DNA of 64,000 bases, taken from contig NZ_JALAHQ010000002.1 in the NCBI RefSeq assembly GCF_036983985.1, positions 1 through 64,000 of the forward strand. Direction: 5' to 3'. The position numbers and the translations under genes are program-made. This DNA comes from Alishewanella metallidurans (lineage in GTDB: Bacteria; Pseudomonadota; Gammaproteobacteria; Enterobacterales; Alteromonadaceae). The notes beneath the pieces are model-generated. The model saw only the letters and a program-made list of their open reading frames with translations. It was not told the DNA's origin and did not search any database. Each line of letters begins with the position of its first letter. Position 1 is the first letter of the stretch. Shown here piece after piece: positions 24,396-32,576 of the stretch.

Positions 24396-26420
24396 ATGAA
24401 AAAATTATCAGTACTTGCAACCGCGATTCTTGTCGCTTTTAGTATCAATGCCTCTCCCGAATCGAAAACTGAGCCGCTTGTACTGCCTTCAATTACTCAA
24501 GATGCACAGCATGCTACTGCGAGTAAAAGGATCACTGCATTATTTACCCGCGGGCATTATACCGACGTACAACTTAATGATGAGTTGTCGTCTAAAATGT
24601 TTGATACGTATTTAAAAAATCTTGATTACTACCGCAATGTACTGACTAAAGCTGATGTTGACGCCTTCGAGCAATACCGCGATAAATTTGATGATGCAAT
24701 TAACAAAGGCAATCTTAATTTTGCTTTTGATATGTTTAATTTAGCGCTAAAGCGACGCTTTGAGCGTTTTGATTATGCTTTACAATTATTAGATAAAGGC
24801 TTCGATTTTACTACTGATGATCAGTACGTGTATGACCGTGAAAAAGCTAATTGGCCAGTCAACGAAACTGAACTTAACGAAATATGGCGTCAGCGTGTTA
24901 AATTTGATGCCTTAAATTTAAAGTTAGCCGGCAAGAGTGCCGAAGACATTCAGCAAATTTTGGTTAAACGTTACCGTAATAGCCAAAAACGTTTAACGCA
25001 AAGTGAAAGCGAAGATGTCTTTCAACTAATAATGAATTCGTTTGCTCGAAGCATTGAAGCCCATACCTCGTATTTGTCACCAAGAAATGCTGACCGTTTT
25101 CAACAAGAAATGAACTTGTCGCTTGAGGGTATTGGCGCCGTGTTACGTGCTGATGAAGACTACACTGTTATTCAGAGTTTGGTGCCAGGTGGCCCTGCCG
25201 ATTTAACTCAGAAGCTCAAACCTAAAGATAAGATTATTGGTGTTGCCCAAGATAAAACCGAGTTTGTTGATGTTATTGGTTGGCGCTTAGACGATGTTGT
25301 TGATCTGATTAAAGGTCCTAAGGGTAGTACGGTAAGGTTGCAGGTAGTTAGTGCTAACGAAATTGGTACTAGCCACGCGCAAGTCATCAGTATTGTCCGC
25401 GATAAAATTCGTTTAGAAGACCGAGCGGCAAAAGCAGAAGTGTTTAAGCCTCAGCTATCAGAATTACAGCAAAAAATTGGTGTTATTAGCATTCCTGGTT
25501 TTTACAATAACTTGTCTGAAGATGTAAAAAAACTACTGGTAGAGCTTAAAGAAAGCGCGGTGGAAGGCATTATTATTGATCTGCGTGGTAACGGTGGTGG
25601 TTCATTACAAGAGGCGACCTTACTTACCGGATTATTTATTGATCGCGGGCCTGTAGTACAAATTCGTGAAGGTGATGGCAAAGTATCGGTATCGCAAGAT
25701 AACGATGGTGTTAGCTATTACGACGGTACTCTTACCGTAATGGTTGACCGTTATAGTGCATCTGCCTCAGAAATTTTTGCTGCAGCAATGCAAGATTATG
25801 GCCGCGCACTAATCGTTGGCGAGCAAACCTTTGGTAAGGGTACGGTGCAACAACATCGTGGTTTAGGTCGAATTTATGACATGTTCGATCATCCGCTAGG
25901 TAGTGTGCAATATACCATTGCTAAGTTTTACCGTATTAATGGTGGCAGTACTCAACATAAAGGCGTGATCCCTGATATTCAATTTCCTACCGCAATTGAC
26001 CCAGCTGAATGGGGAGAAAGCAAAGAGGAATATGCATTGCCTTGGGATTCAATAAACGCAGCACGATACGAAAGCTTGTCTGATCTTAGCGCCATCATTC
26101 CTACCCTAAGAGAAAAGCATCAAGCGCGTATTAATGCCGAAGCTGAATTTCAGTATCTGCTAGAAGATATTGCTGAGTACAAACAGCAAGCGGATGATAA
26201 AACCCTTTCGTTAAAAGAAGCAGAACGCGTTGCCGAGCGTGATAAAACGAAAGCTAAGCAATTGGCACGAGTCAATATTCGCTTAAAACGTTTTGGCTTG
26301 CCTGAGGTGGCGTCGTTAGACGATGTACCAGAGAAACTAGAGAAAATTGATCCGTTTTTAGAAGAAGCGGCAAATATCACCGCTGATTTTAAACAGATTA
26401 ATCGTTTGGCAAAAAAATAG
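24396..26420 (+). CDS. prc: Tail-specific periplasmic protease Prc
   Basis: C-terminal processing peptidase (S41A), 674 residues. It has a short signal peptide (MKKLSVLATAILVAFSINA), an N-terminal helical domain, a PDZ domain (~residues 235-320, GIGAVLRADEDYTVIQSLVPGGPA) and the protease core. The catalytic dyad is Ser456 (in YSASASEIFAAAMQDYG) and Lys481 (in GEQTFGKGTVQQ), with the 25-residue gap of the E. coli enzyme. E. coli Prc trims FtsI and degrades MepS with NlpI. It starts 17 bases after proQ and is followed by a terminator. Confidence 0.96.
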   Translation: MKKLSVLATAILVAFSINASPESKTEPLVLPSITQDAQHATASKRITALFTRGHYTDVQLNDELSSKMFDTYLKNLDYYRNVLTKADVDAFEQYRDKFDDAINKGNLNFAFDMFNLALKRRFERFDYALQLLDKGFDFTTDDQYVYDREKANWPVNETELNEIWRQRVKFDALNLKLAGKSAEDIQQILVKRYRNSQKRLTQSESEDVFQLIMNSFARSIEAHTSYLSPRNADRFQQEMNLSLEGIGAVLRADEDYTVIQSLVPGGPADLTQKLKPKDKIIGVAQDKTEFVDVIGWRLDDVVDLIKGPKGSTVRLQVVSANEIGTSHAQVISIVRDKIRLEDRAAKAEVFKPQLSELQQKIGVISIPGFYNNLSEDVKKLLVELKESAVEGIIIDLRGNGGGSLQEATLLTGLFIDRGPVVQIREGDGKVSVSQDNDGVSYYDGTLTVMVDRYSASASEIFAAAMQDYGRALIVGEQTFGKGTVQQHRGLGRIYDMFDHPLGSVQYTIAKFYRINGGSTQHKGVIPDIQFPTAIDPAEWGESKEEYALPWDSINAARYESLSDLSAIIPTLREKHQARINAEAEFQYLLEDIAEYKQQADDKTLSLKEAERVAERDKTKAKQLARVNIRLKRFGLPEVASLDDVPEKLEKIDPFLEEAANITADFKQINRLAKK

Positions 26421-26446
26421 TACATAGCATTTAAAGTTCGAAGCAG

Positions 26447-26470
26447 GGCGGTATTATTACCGCCTTTGTT
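26447..26470 (+). terminator. Terminator after prc
   Basis: GGCGGTA/TACCGCC arms around a four-base loop with a short T-rich tail (TTTGTT). It closes the msrC-proQ-prc cluster. Confidence 0.75.
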
Positions 26471-26502
26471 AATATAAATTATAATAATTATAAAGGTTTA
26501 GT

Positions 26503-27834
26503 ATGAGCGCACGTGGTGAATTCTCTTCGAGAATTGGCTTTGTCCTTGCTGCATCAGGGTCAGCAGTAGGGCTTGGAAATATTTGGGGATTTCCAGCGCA
26601 GGTTGCCAGCAATGGTGGTGCTGCTTTTGTTTTAATGTATTTAATTTTAGCATTTTTGCTGGCTTATCCCGTATTAATGGCTGAGTTCCTTATAGGTAGA
26701 GCAACCAAGTCAAACGTGGTAGATGCACTAGGGCAGGTGACTAAAAGCAATTTAGGCCGGGCAGTAGGCATGTGGGGTATTGCCACTGTATCTCTTATTT
26801 TGGCATTTTACGGTATTGTTGGCGGTTGGATGCTTGCCTATGCACTGCAAGCGTTAGCCAATTTACTTGGTCTAGAGCAGCTAGCGCAGTGGTTAGTTGC
26901 CTCTTCATTAGCTCGTGATATCGTTTTTTGTGCACTATTTATGTTACTAACGGTGGGAATAGTTAGTGGTGGTGTCGTTAAAGGTATCGAACGTTGGTCA
27001 GTACGCTTAATGCCTGCGTTGTTTATTATTATGTTGCTGTTGTTTGGTTATGTAATGACCCAAGCCGGTGCAATGGACGGTTTGAAAGTTTACTTACTGC
27101 CTAATTTTTCCGATATCCTTAATCCTAATTTACTTATCAGCGCCATGGGCCAAGCGTTTTTCTCAATGTCTTTAGGCGTGGGTACTATGCTGATTTACGG
27201 CTCTTATGTTAGCCATAAAGAAAACTTACCTAAACTTGGTGCCGCGGTATCACTTATTGATATAGGTGTCGCCGTGCTTGCAGGGTTACTAATTATTCCT
27301 GCAATGTACGTAGCGCTTCATAATGGCGTACAAATTTTTGGTGAAGACGGCAAGTTATTGGCCGAAGACACGCTGATTTTTGCGGTATTACCCTCATTAT
27401 TTAATACTATGGGCTTGGCCGGAATATTTGTTGCGCTGGCATTTTTTCTTTTAATGTCAATTGCTTCGCTAACATCGTCTATTTCAATGTTAGAAGTTCC
27501 GGTATCTTATGTCGTTGAAAAACAAAAAGTAACTCGGCATAAAGCGGTTTGGTTAATTGCGGCGATTATCTTTGCTATTAGCGTGGTGATCATTTTCAAT
27601 TTTGCTAGCTTGTTTGGTTTTGTTATCGCGTTAACTACGCGTTATAGCCAACCTTTGCTCGGTTTAATGTTATGCATTTTTGCTGGCTGGATCTGGCATC
27701 GCAACGAAATTTTACGTGAACTGCAAAAAAATGACGCGAAAGCTGAGCATTCGATGTTCTGGCGAATTTGGCCGTGGTATGTCAAGTTTGTCTGCCCAGT
27801 AGTAATACTCGTGATGTTTTATCGTTCACTGTGA
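26503..27834 (+). CDS. Neurotransmitter:sodium symporter (NSS) family transporter
   Basis: A LeuT-fold sodium-coupled amino-acid-type transporter of 443 residues with about 11 membrane segments. The TM1 signature reads GSAVGLGNIWGFPAQVASNGGAAF: the sodium-site and unwound-helix residues are kept, but the normally conserved Arg of WRFP (the LeuT extracellular-gate Arg30) is Gly. The substrate is unknown; members transport amino acids such as Trp, Tyr or Leu. ATG follows AAAGG at proper spacing. It lies between terminators, so it is monocistronic. Confidence 0.9.
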   Translation: MSARGEFSSRIGFVLAASGSAVGLGNIWGFPAQVASNGGAAFVLMYLILAFLLAYPVLMAEFLIGRATKSNVVDALGQVTKSNLGRAVGMWGIATVSLILAFYGIVGGWMLAYALQALANLLGLEQLAQWLVASSLARDIVFCALFMLLTVGIVSGGVVKGIERWSVRLMPALFIIMLLLFGYVMTQAGAMDGLKVYLLPNFSDILNPNLLISAMGQAFFSMSLGVGTMLIYGSYVSHKENLPKLGAAVSLIDIGVAVLAGLLIIPAMYVALHNGVQIFGEDGKLLAEDTLIFAVLPSLFNTMGLAGIFVALAFFLLMSIASLTSSISMLEVPVSYVVEKQKVTRHKAVWLIAAIIFAISVVIIFNFASLFGFVIALTTRYSQPLLGLMLCIFAGWIWHRNEILRELQKNDAKAEHSMFWRIWPWYVKFVCPVVILVMFYRSL

Positions 27835-27868
27835 TCGTGAATTTATTTTCCTATAACAAGAAAAAATT

Positions 27869-27892
27869 GAAAGGCGCTATTAGTGCCTTTTC
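27869..27892 (+). terminator. Terminator of the NSS transporter gene
   Basis: AAAGGCGCT/AGTGCCTTT arms (one G-T wobble) around ATT, ending in TTTTC. It is located 35 bases after the NSS stop and just before the nhaC ribosome-binding site. Confidence 0.8.
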
Positions 27893-27909
27893 TAAATCGG
27901 AGTAACACA

Positions 27910-29379
27910 ATGTCTGACAAACAGCCCAGTTTTCTGGATGCTTCTATTCCACTTATCACACTGATCGTTTTATTGTCGGCGTCTGTGTATCTATTTGGTG
28001 ATAACTCTTCTTACGGTCCGAACCAAGTTGCTTTATTTATGGCCACAGCCGTCGCTGTCGCCATTGGTTTAAAAAATGGCTACCGTTGGTCGATTATTGA
28101 AAAAGCCATGGTAAAGGGTATTTCTATATCACTAGGCGCGGTACTTATTTTGTTATCGGTTGGCGCATTAATAGGTACTTGGATGTTATCCGGTACTGTA
28201 CCAACCTTAATTTACTACGGCTTGCAGCTTATTAGCCCTAGTTGGTTCTATGCAGCTAGCTGTTTGTTATGTGGCATTGTGGCTATGAGCATTGGTAGTT
28301 CTTGGACTACCGCAGCAACCATTGGTGTTGCTTTAATTGGTGTGGCTCAAGGTCTAGGTTTGTCACCGGCGATTACGGCCGGTGCTATTGTATCGGGCGC
28401 TTATTTTGGCGATAAAATTTCACCACTAAGTGAAACCACGAACTTGGCACCAGCAGTAGCCGGTGCTGATTTGTTTGATCATATTCGACATATGCTGTGG
28501 ACGACCATACCAAGCTATGCTCTTGCTTTAGTTCTATTTACTATTATTGGTTTTCATACTGATATTACTTCAGATTTTGCGCGAATTAATGAAATTAGTA
28601 ACGTGCTACAAGAAAACTTTTCGATTAGCTTTGTCGCTTTAATTCCGCTATTTGTTTTGCTTATAATGGCTGTGAAAAAGGTCCCTGCTTTTCCGACAGT
28701 TTTTATTGGCGCCATGTTAGGTGCGGTATGGGCCGTATTTTTTCAGCAAGATTTAATGGCGCGTCTGGTAGAAAAAGATCTGGCCTATGCGCTGGGCTCA
28801 CTTAAGTTAATATGGCACATATTACACGCAGGGTTTGCTATAGAAACGGGCAACGCTAGCTTAAATTCATTGCTTAGCGGTGGTGGCATGTCCAGTATGC
28901 TTAATACTATTTGGTTAGTGTTTTGCGCTATGATGTTTGGTGCAACCATTGAAAAAATTGGTTTACTACGTAAGTTTGTATCGTCAATTTTGTATTTTGC
29001 TAAAAGCACGGGGTCGTTAATTACCAGCACTATCGTTACCTGTTTTATTACTAACGTACTAACCGCTGATCAGTATATGTCAATTGTAATGCCGGGAAGA
29101 ATGTTTAAAGAAGAGTACGAGCGTCGTAACTTGGCACCAGTTAATCTGTCTCGTACCTTAGAAGATGGCGGCACTATTACTAGCCCGCTAATACCATGGA
29201 ATACTTGTGGTGCTTATATGCACAGTGTATTGCAAGTAAGCCCGCTAGATTACGCAATGTACGCCTTCTTTAACTTAATAAACCCTGTGTTAGCGATAAT
29301 TTATGCTTACTGTGGTATTAAAATTCTTAAACTTAGCCCGCCTGATTCCGTGATCAGTGAAGTGGCAGCAAAAGCCTAA
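27910..29379 (+). CDS. nhaC: Na+/H+ antiporter, NhaC family
   Basis: A membrane protein of 489 residues with 10-12 hydrophobic segments. Family features are SIGSSWTTAATIGVALIGVAQGLG near residue 130, GAYFGDKISPLSETTNLAPAVAG (~160-183) with its acidic residues, and SRTLEDGGTITSPLIPWNTCGAYM near residue 415. These are typical of NhaC, which exchanges sodium for protons; some relatives are malate/lactate antiporters. ATG 27910 follows GGAG; a GTG 27 bases earlier would lie within the preceding terminator stem. A terminator follows directly. Confidence 0.9.
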   Translation: MSDKQPSFLDASIPLITLIVLLSASVYLFGDNSSYGPNQVALFMATAVAVAIGLKNGYRWSIIEKAMVKGISISLGAVLILLSVGALIGTWMLSGTVPTLIYYGLQLISPSWFYAASCLLCGIVAMSIGSSWTTAATIGVALIGVAQGLGLSPAITAGAIVSGAYFGDKISPLSETTNLAPAVAGADLFDHIRHMLWTTIPSYALALVLFTIIGFHTDITSDFARINEISNVLQENFSISFVALIPLFVLLIMAVKKVPAFPTVFIGAMLGAVWAVFFQQDLMARLVEKDLAYALGSLKLIWHILHAGFAIETGNASLNSLLSGGGMSSMLNTIWLVFCAMMFGATIEKIGLLRKFVSSILYFAKSTGSLITSTIVTCFITNVLTADQYMSIVMPGRMFKEEYERRNLAPVNLSRTLEDGGTITSPLIPWNTCGAYMHSVLQVSPLDYAMYAFFNLINPVLAIIYAYCGIKILKLSPPDSVISEVAAKA

Positions 29380-29383
29380 AAAG

Positions 29384-29408
29384 AAGCCTGACTTGTTCAG
29401 GCTTTTTT
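29384..29408 (+). terminator. Terminator of nhaC
   Basis: AAGCCTGA/TCAGGCTT arms around CTTGT followed by TTTT. It begins five bases after the nhaC stop and precedes pepN. Confidence 0.87.
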
Positions 29409-29448
29409 ATCAGTATATTTATAGTAGTTAAACTATTAGGACCGCATT

Positions 29449-32037
29449 ATGGCGCAAAACAGCAGTAGCAGAGTGGCAAAACATCGGCTTGATTATCAAC
29501 CGCCAAGCTTTTTAATTTCAAAGGTAGCCTTGCGTTTTGAGCTGGATAAAACAGCTACTAAAGTAACATCTGTTATGCAGTTAGAGCGTCAAATTAGCGG
29601 CGCAGCATTAAAACTAGATGGTCAAGATTTAACACTATTAAGTGTCGCGATAAACGGTGTTGAATTAACCACTAGCCAGTATCAGCAGGATGAAGCTAGC
29701 CTTACTTTAGTAAGTGTGCCTGATCGCTTTGAGTTGACGGTAGTTACCCAGATAGCGCCAGTGGACAATACGGCGCTGGAAGGCCTATACATGGCTGGCG
29801 ATACCTATAGTACGCAATGCGAAGCCGAAGGCTTTCGTCGGATCAGTTATTTTTTAGACCGTCCTGATGTTTTGGCTGAGTATGAAGTAACCATTCAAGC
29901 GGATGCTAAACAATACCCCTATTTATTATCTAATGGCAATAAGGTAAGTGAGCACATTGATGCTAAGGGCATGCGCATTAGCAAATGGCATGATCCATAC
30001 CCTAAACCCAGTTATTTATTTGCCGTAGTCGCCGGTGATTTTGACGTATTAACCGATACCTTTACTACACGTTCAGGTCGTGAAGTAAGCTTGCAACTCT
30101 TTGTTGATAAAGGCTATACCAGTAAAGGCGAGTTTGCCGTAGCCTCATTAAAACGAGCAATGCTATGGGATGAACAGCGTTTTAATCTTGAGTATGATTT
30201 AGATATTTATATGGTGGTCGCGGTCGACTTTTTTAATATGGGCGCAATGGAAAACAAAGGCCTGAACATTTTCAATAGTAAGTATGTATTAGCGGATGCT
30301 AGCACCGCAACTGATCGTGATTATTTTAATATTGAATCAATTATAGGCCATGAATATTTTCATAACTGGACGGGTAATCGCGTAACGTGCAGAGATTGGT
30401 TTCAGCTGAGCTTAAAAGAAGGCTTAACGGTATTTCGCGATCAAGAATTTAGCGCAGATATGGCATCGGCTACGCTATGCCGAATTGATGCGGTAAAAAT
30501 GATCCGTACTGCACAATTTGCTGAAGACGCTAGCCCAATGGCACATCCTATTCGGCCCGATTCCGTAATAGAGATGAATAACTTTTATACCGTCACTGTT
30601 TATGACAAAGGCGCCGAAGTTATTCGTATGTTACAAACATTGTTAGGCAAAGAGCGGTTTAATGCGGGTTTAGCGCTGTACTTAAAACGTTTTGATGGGC
30701 AAGCAGCAACTTGTGATGATTTTTTAAGTGCGATGCAACAGGCCAGTGGCCGCGATTTAACGCAGTTTTCGCTATGGTATAGCCAGTCTGGTACACCAGA
30801 GTTAACGGTTAGCGAATCTTATAACACGCAATCTGGACAACTAAGTTTGACGGTGCAGCAACATACGCCAAGCACGGCCGATCAATCGGAAAAACAGCCC
30901 TTACTTATACCGATAAACATTGAGTTGCTATTGGCTAACGATGTTAAACAAACGCATTTGTTGCAGTTAACTGAACCAACACAACAGTTTGTATTTGATG
31001 GTATAACTAGCCAGCCCGTTGTAGTTTGGTTGGCACACTTTTCTGCGCCGGTGAAGTTGATTCAACAAGCTGAAGATACAACGTTATTACACATTGCCGC
31101 ACAGGCTTCAGATGGCGTAGCGCGCTGGGATGCCATGCAGCAATTTTGGAGTAGAAAAGTACAGCAAGTTATTAACGGTGCCGATGCGGTTTTAGTTCTG
31201 CCTGAATTGCTATTTACTACTATGCAGCAGTGGCTAAGCCAATCAGGGCCTGATTTGGCCTTAACTGCTGAGCTTTTAACCCTACCTGATTTTGATACCT
31301 TAGCTGAGCAATACAGTGTGATTCCAGTTGACGCCATTTTAACGGCGTTACAACAGTTTAAACAACATCTTGCGACTAGGCTACAGGCAGACTTTAACGC
31401 CTGTTATCAAAGCATTACCCAAACAAGGTACCAGTATAACGAAGCGTCAGTTGGTCAACGTAGCCTAAAGGCGATATGCTTAAGTTATCTTGCGGTAAAT
31501 ACCGCTGCCCACGCTGAGCTACTTAAAACCCATTATCACCAAGCTGATAATATGACCGATAAAATGTCTGCGCTAGTTGCCAGCCAGCAACACTGTCCTG
31601 AGTTGTTCAATGCGCTTGTTAGTGATTTTGCTAATAGCTGGCAGCATGATGCGTTGGTTATGGATAAGGTATTTTCACTTGTCGGCTCTGAACCATCAGA
31701 GCGGGTATTTACTGGTATAGAAAAAATGCTAACGCACCCTGTATTTAGCTGGAAAAACCCGAATCGGGTTAGGGCGCTATTTTCGGCATTTTGTTTACGT
31801 AACCCACAACAGTTTCATCGAATAGATGGCAAAGGTTATCAATTAATTAAGCAAACCGTGGCAAAGCTAGATCTAATAAACCCACAGATAGCAGCGCGGC
31901 TAATAACCCCCTTACTAAGTTGGCGGCGATTCGATAATGAACGTCAACAATTGATGCGCAGTGCCCTGCAATCGCTGGCATCTGAGCAGACATTAAGTAA
32001 TGATGTATTTGAAAAGGTTAACCGAAGCTTGAACTAA
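29449..32037 (+). CDS. pepN: Aminopeptidase N (M1 zinc metallopeptidase)
   Basis: Broad-specificity cytosolic aminopeptidase, 862 residues (E. coli 870). The substrate-recognition motif is GAMENKG (~residue 265). The zinc site is HEYFH at 301-305 with the third ligand Glu324 in SLKEGLTVF. The proton-donor Tyr is in VYDKGAEVIRM. The N-terminus HRLDYQPPSFLISKVALRFELD is typical PepN (no signal peptide). A C-terminal helical domain continues to the end. Its stop overlaps the DUF2835 start by one base. Confidence 0.97.
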   Translation: MAQNSSSRVAKHRLDYQPPSFLISKVALRFELDKTATKVTSVMQLERQISGAALKLDGQDLTLLSVAINGVELTTSQYQQDEASLTLVSVPDRFELTVVTQIAPVDNTALEGLYMAGDTYSTQCEAEGFRRISYFLDRPDVLAEYEVTIQADAKQYPYLLSNGNKVSEHIDAKGMRISKWHDPYPKPSYLFAVVAGDFDVLTDTFTTRSGREVSLQLFVDKGYTSKGEFAVASLKRAMLWDEQRFNLEYDLDIYMVVAVDFFNMGAMENKGLNIFNSKYVLADASTATDRDYFNIESIIGHEYFHNWTGNRVTCRDWFQLSLKEGLTVFRDQEFSADMASATLCRIDAVKMIRTAQFAEDASPMAHPIRPDSVIEMNNFYTVTVYDKGAEVIRMLQTLLGKERFNAGLALYLKRFDGQAATCDDFLSAMQQASGRDLTQFSLWYSQSGTPELTVSESYNTQSGQLSLTVQQHTPSTADQSEKQPLLIPINIELLLANDVKQTHLLQLTEPTQQFVFDGITSQPVVVWLAHFSAPVKLIQQAEDTTLLHIAAQASDGVARWDAMQQFWSRKVQQVINGADAVLVLPELLFTTMQQWLSQSGPDLALTAELLTLPDFDTLAEQYSVIPVDAILTALQQFKQHLATRLQADFNACYQSITQTRYQYNEASVGQRSLKAICLSYLAVNTAAHAELLKTHYHQADNMTDKMSALVASQQHCPELFNALVSDFANSWQHDALVMDKVFSLVGSEPSERVFTGIEKMLTHPVFSWKNPNRVRALFSAFCLRNPQQFHRIDGKGYQLIKQTVAKLDLINPQIAARLITPLLSWRRFDNERQQLMRSALQSLASEQTLSNDVFEKVNRSLN

Positions 32038-32258
32038 TGCACCGTTATTTTTTTAATGCCATGCTGAGCGCAGAACAATGCTATGGTTATTATCGTGGTG
32101 ACATACGCAACATTATTGTTACTGCTGATGATGGCATGCGCATTCAGCTAAATTTTCGCCATTTTCAGCGTTTTATCGAGTCAAACGGCATCAAAGGCCG
32201 GTTTCGTCTAACGCTAGATCAGCAGGGTGGTTTTATTAGCTTAGAGAAAATTAGTTAG
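32037..32258 (+). CDS. DUF2835 family protein
   Basis: A 73-residue protein with the DUF2835 pattern: YFFNAMLSAEQCYGYYRGDIRNIIVTADDG at the N-terminus and LRFH-like NFRHFQRFIESNGIKGRFRLTLD in the middle. Function is unknown. It is translationally coupled to pepN (TAATG), and this neighbourhood is common in related gammaproteobacteria to my knowledge. Confidence 0.85.
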   Translation: MHRYFFNAMLSAEQCYGYYRGDIRNIIVTADDGMRIQLNFRHFQRFIESNGIKGRFRLTLDQQGGFISLEKIS

Positions 32259-32576
32259 AGCTTATACTTTAAACGCATGGTTAAAATAATTACTTGCTTA
32301 AAGTACTGGTTTGACCTTTAATTTCATAGGCTTATATAAAAACGTATTGGCTCGTAAATAGCCGATTAAACCACAACAGCTAATATTAGTGTGAAAGATA
32401 AACAGAAATATCAAAAACTGAATACAAATCAACAGATTTACGCTCGAGCAGGCCTTGCTTGCTGCTTGAAATGATGTAATTATTTTGACTAAGTGAGCTG
32501 AGCTCCGATCAGTGGGCTTAATATTATAATTAAAAAAACATTTATAAATCCTGCAGGGACAGGGGGGAGAAACAAG
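32259..32576 (+). promoter_or_regulatory. 318-base AT-rich leader/promoter region of the envelope cluster
   Basis: No gene is seen here. A sigma-70-like pair TTGACC (32311-32316) and TATAAA (32335-32340) with an 18-base spacer points rightwards; if used, it gives a 5' leader of about 230 bases. Closer to the gene there is TTGACT (32485) and TATAAT (32525), but their 34-base gap is too long for a pair. A purine-rich tract AGGGGGGAG just upstream of ATG 32577 is a strong ribosome-binding site. No terminator with a T run was found after the DUF2835 gene. Confidence 0.45.
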
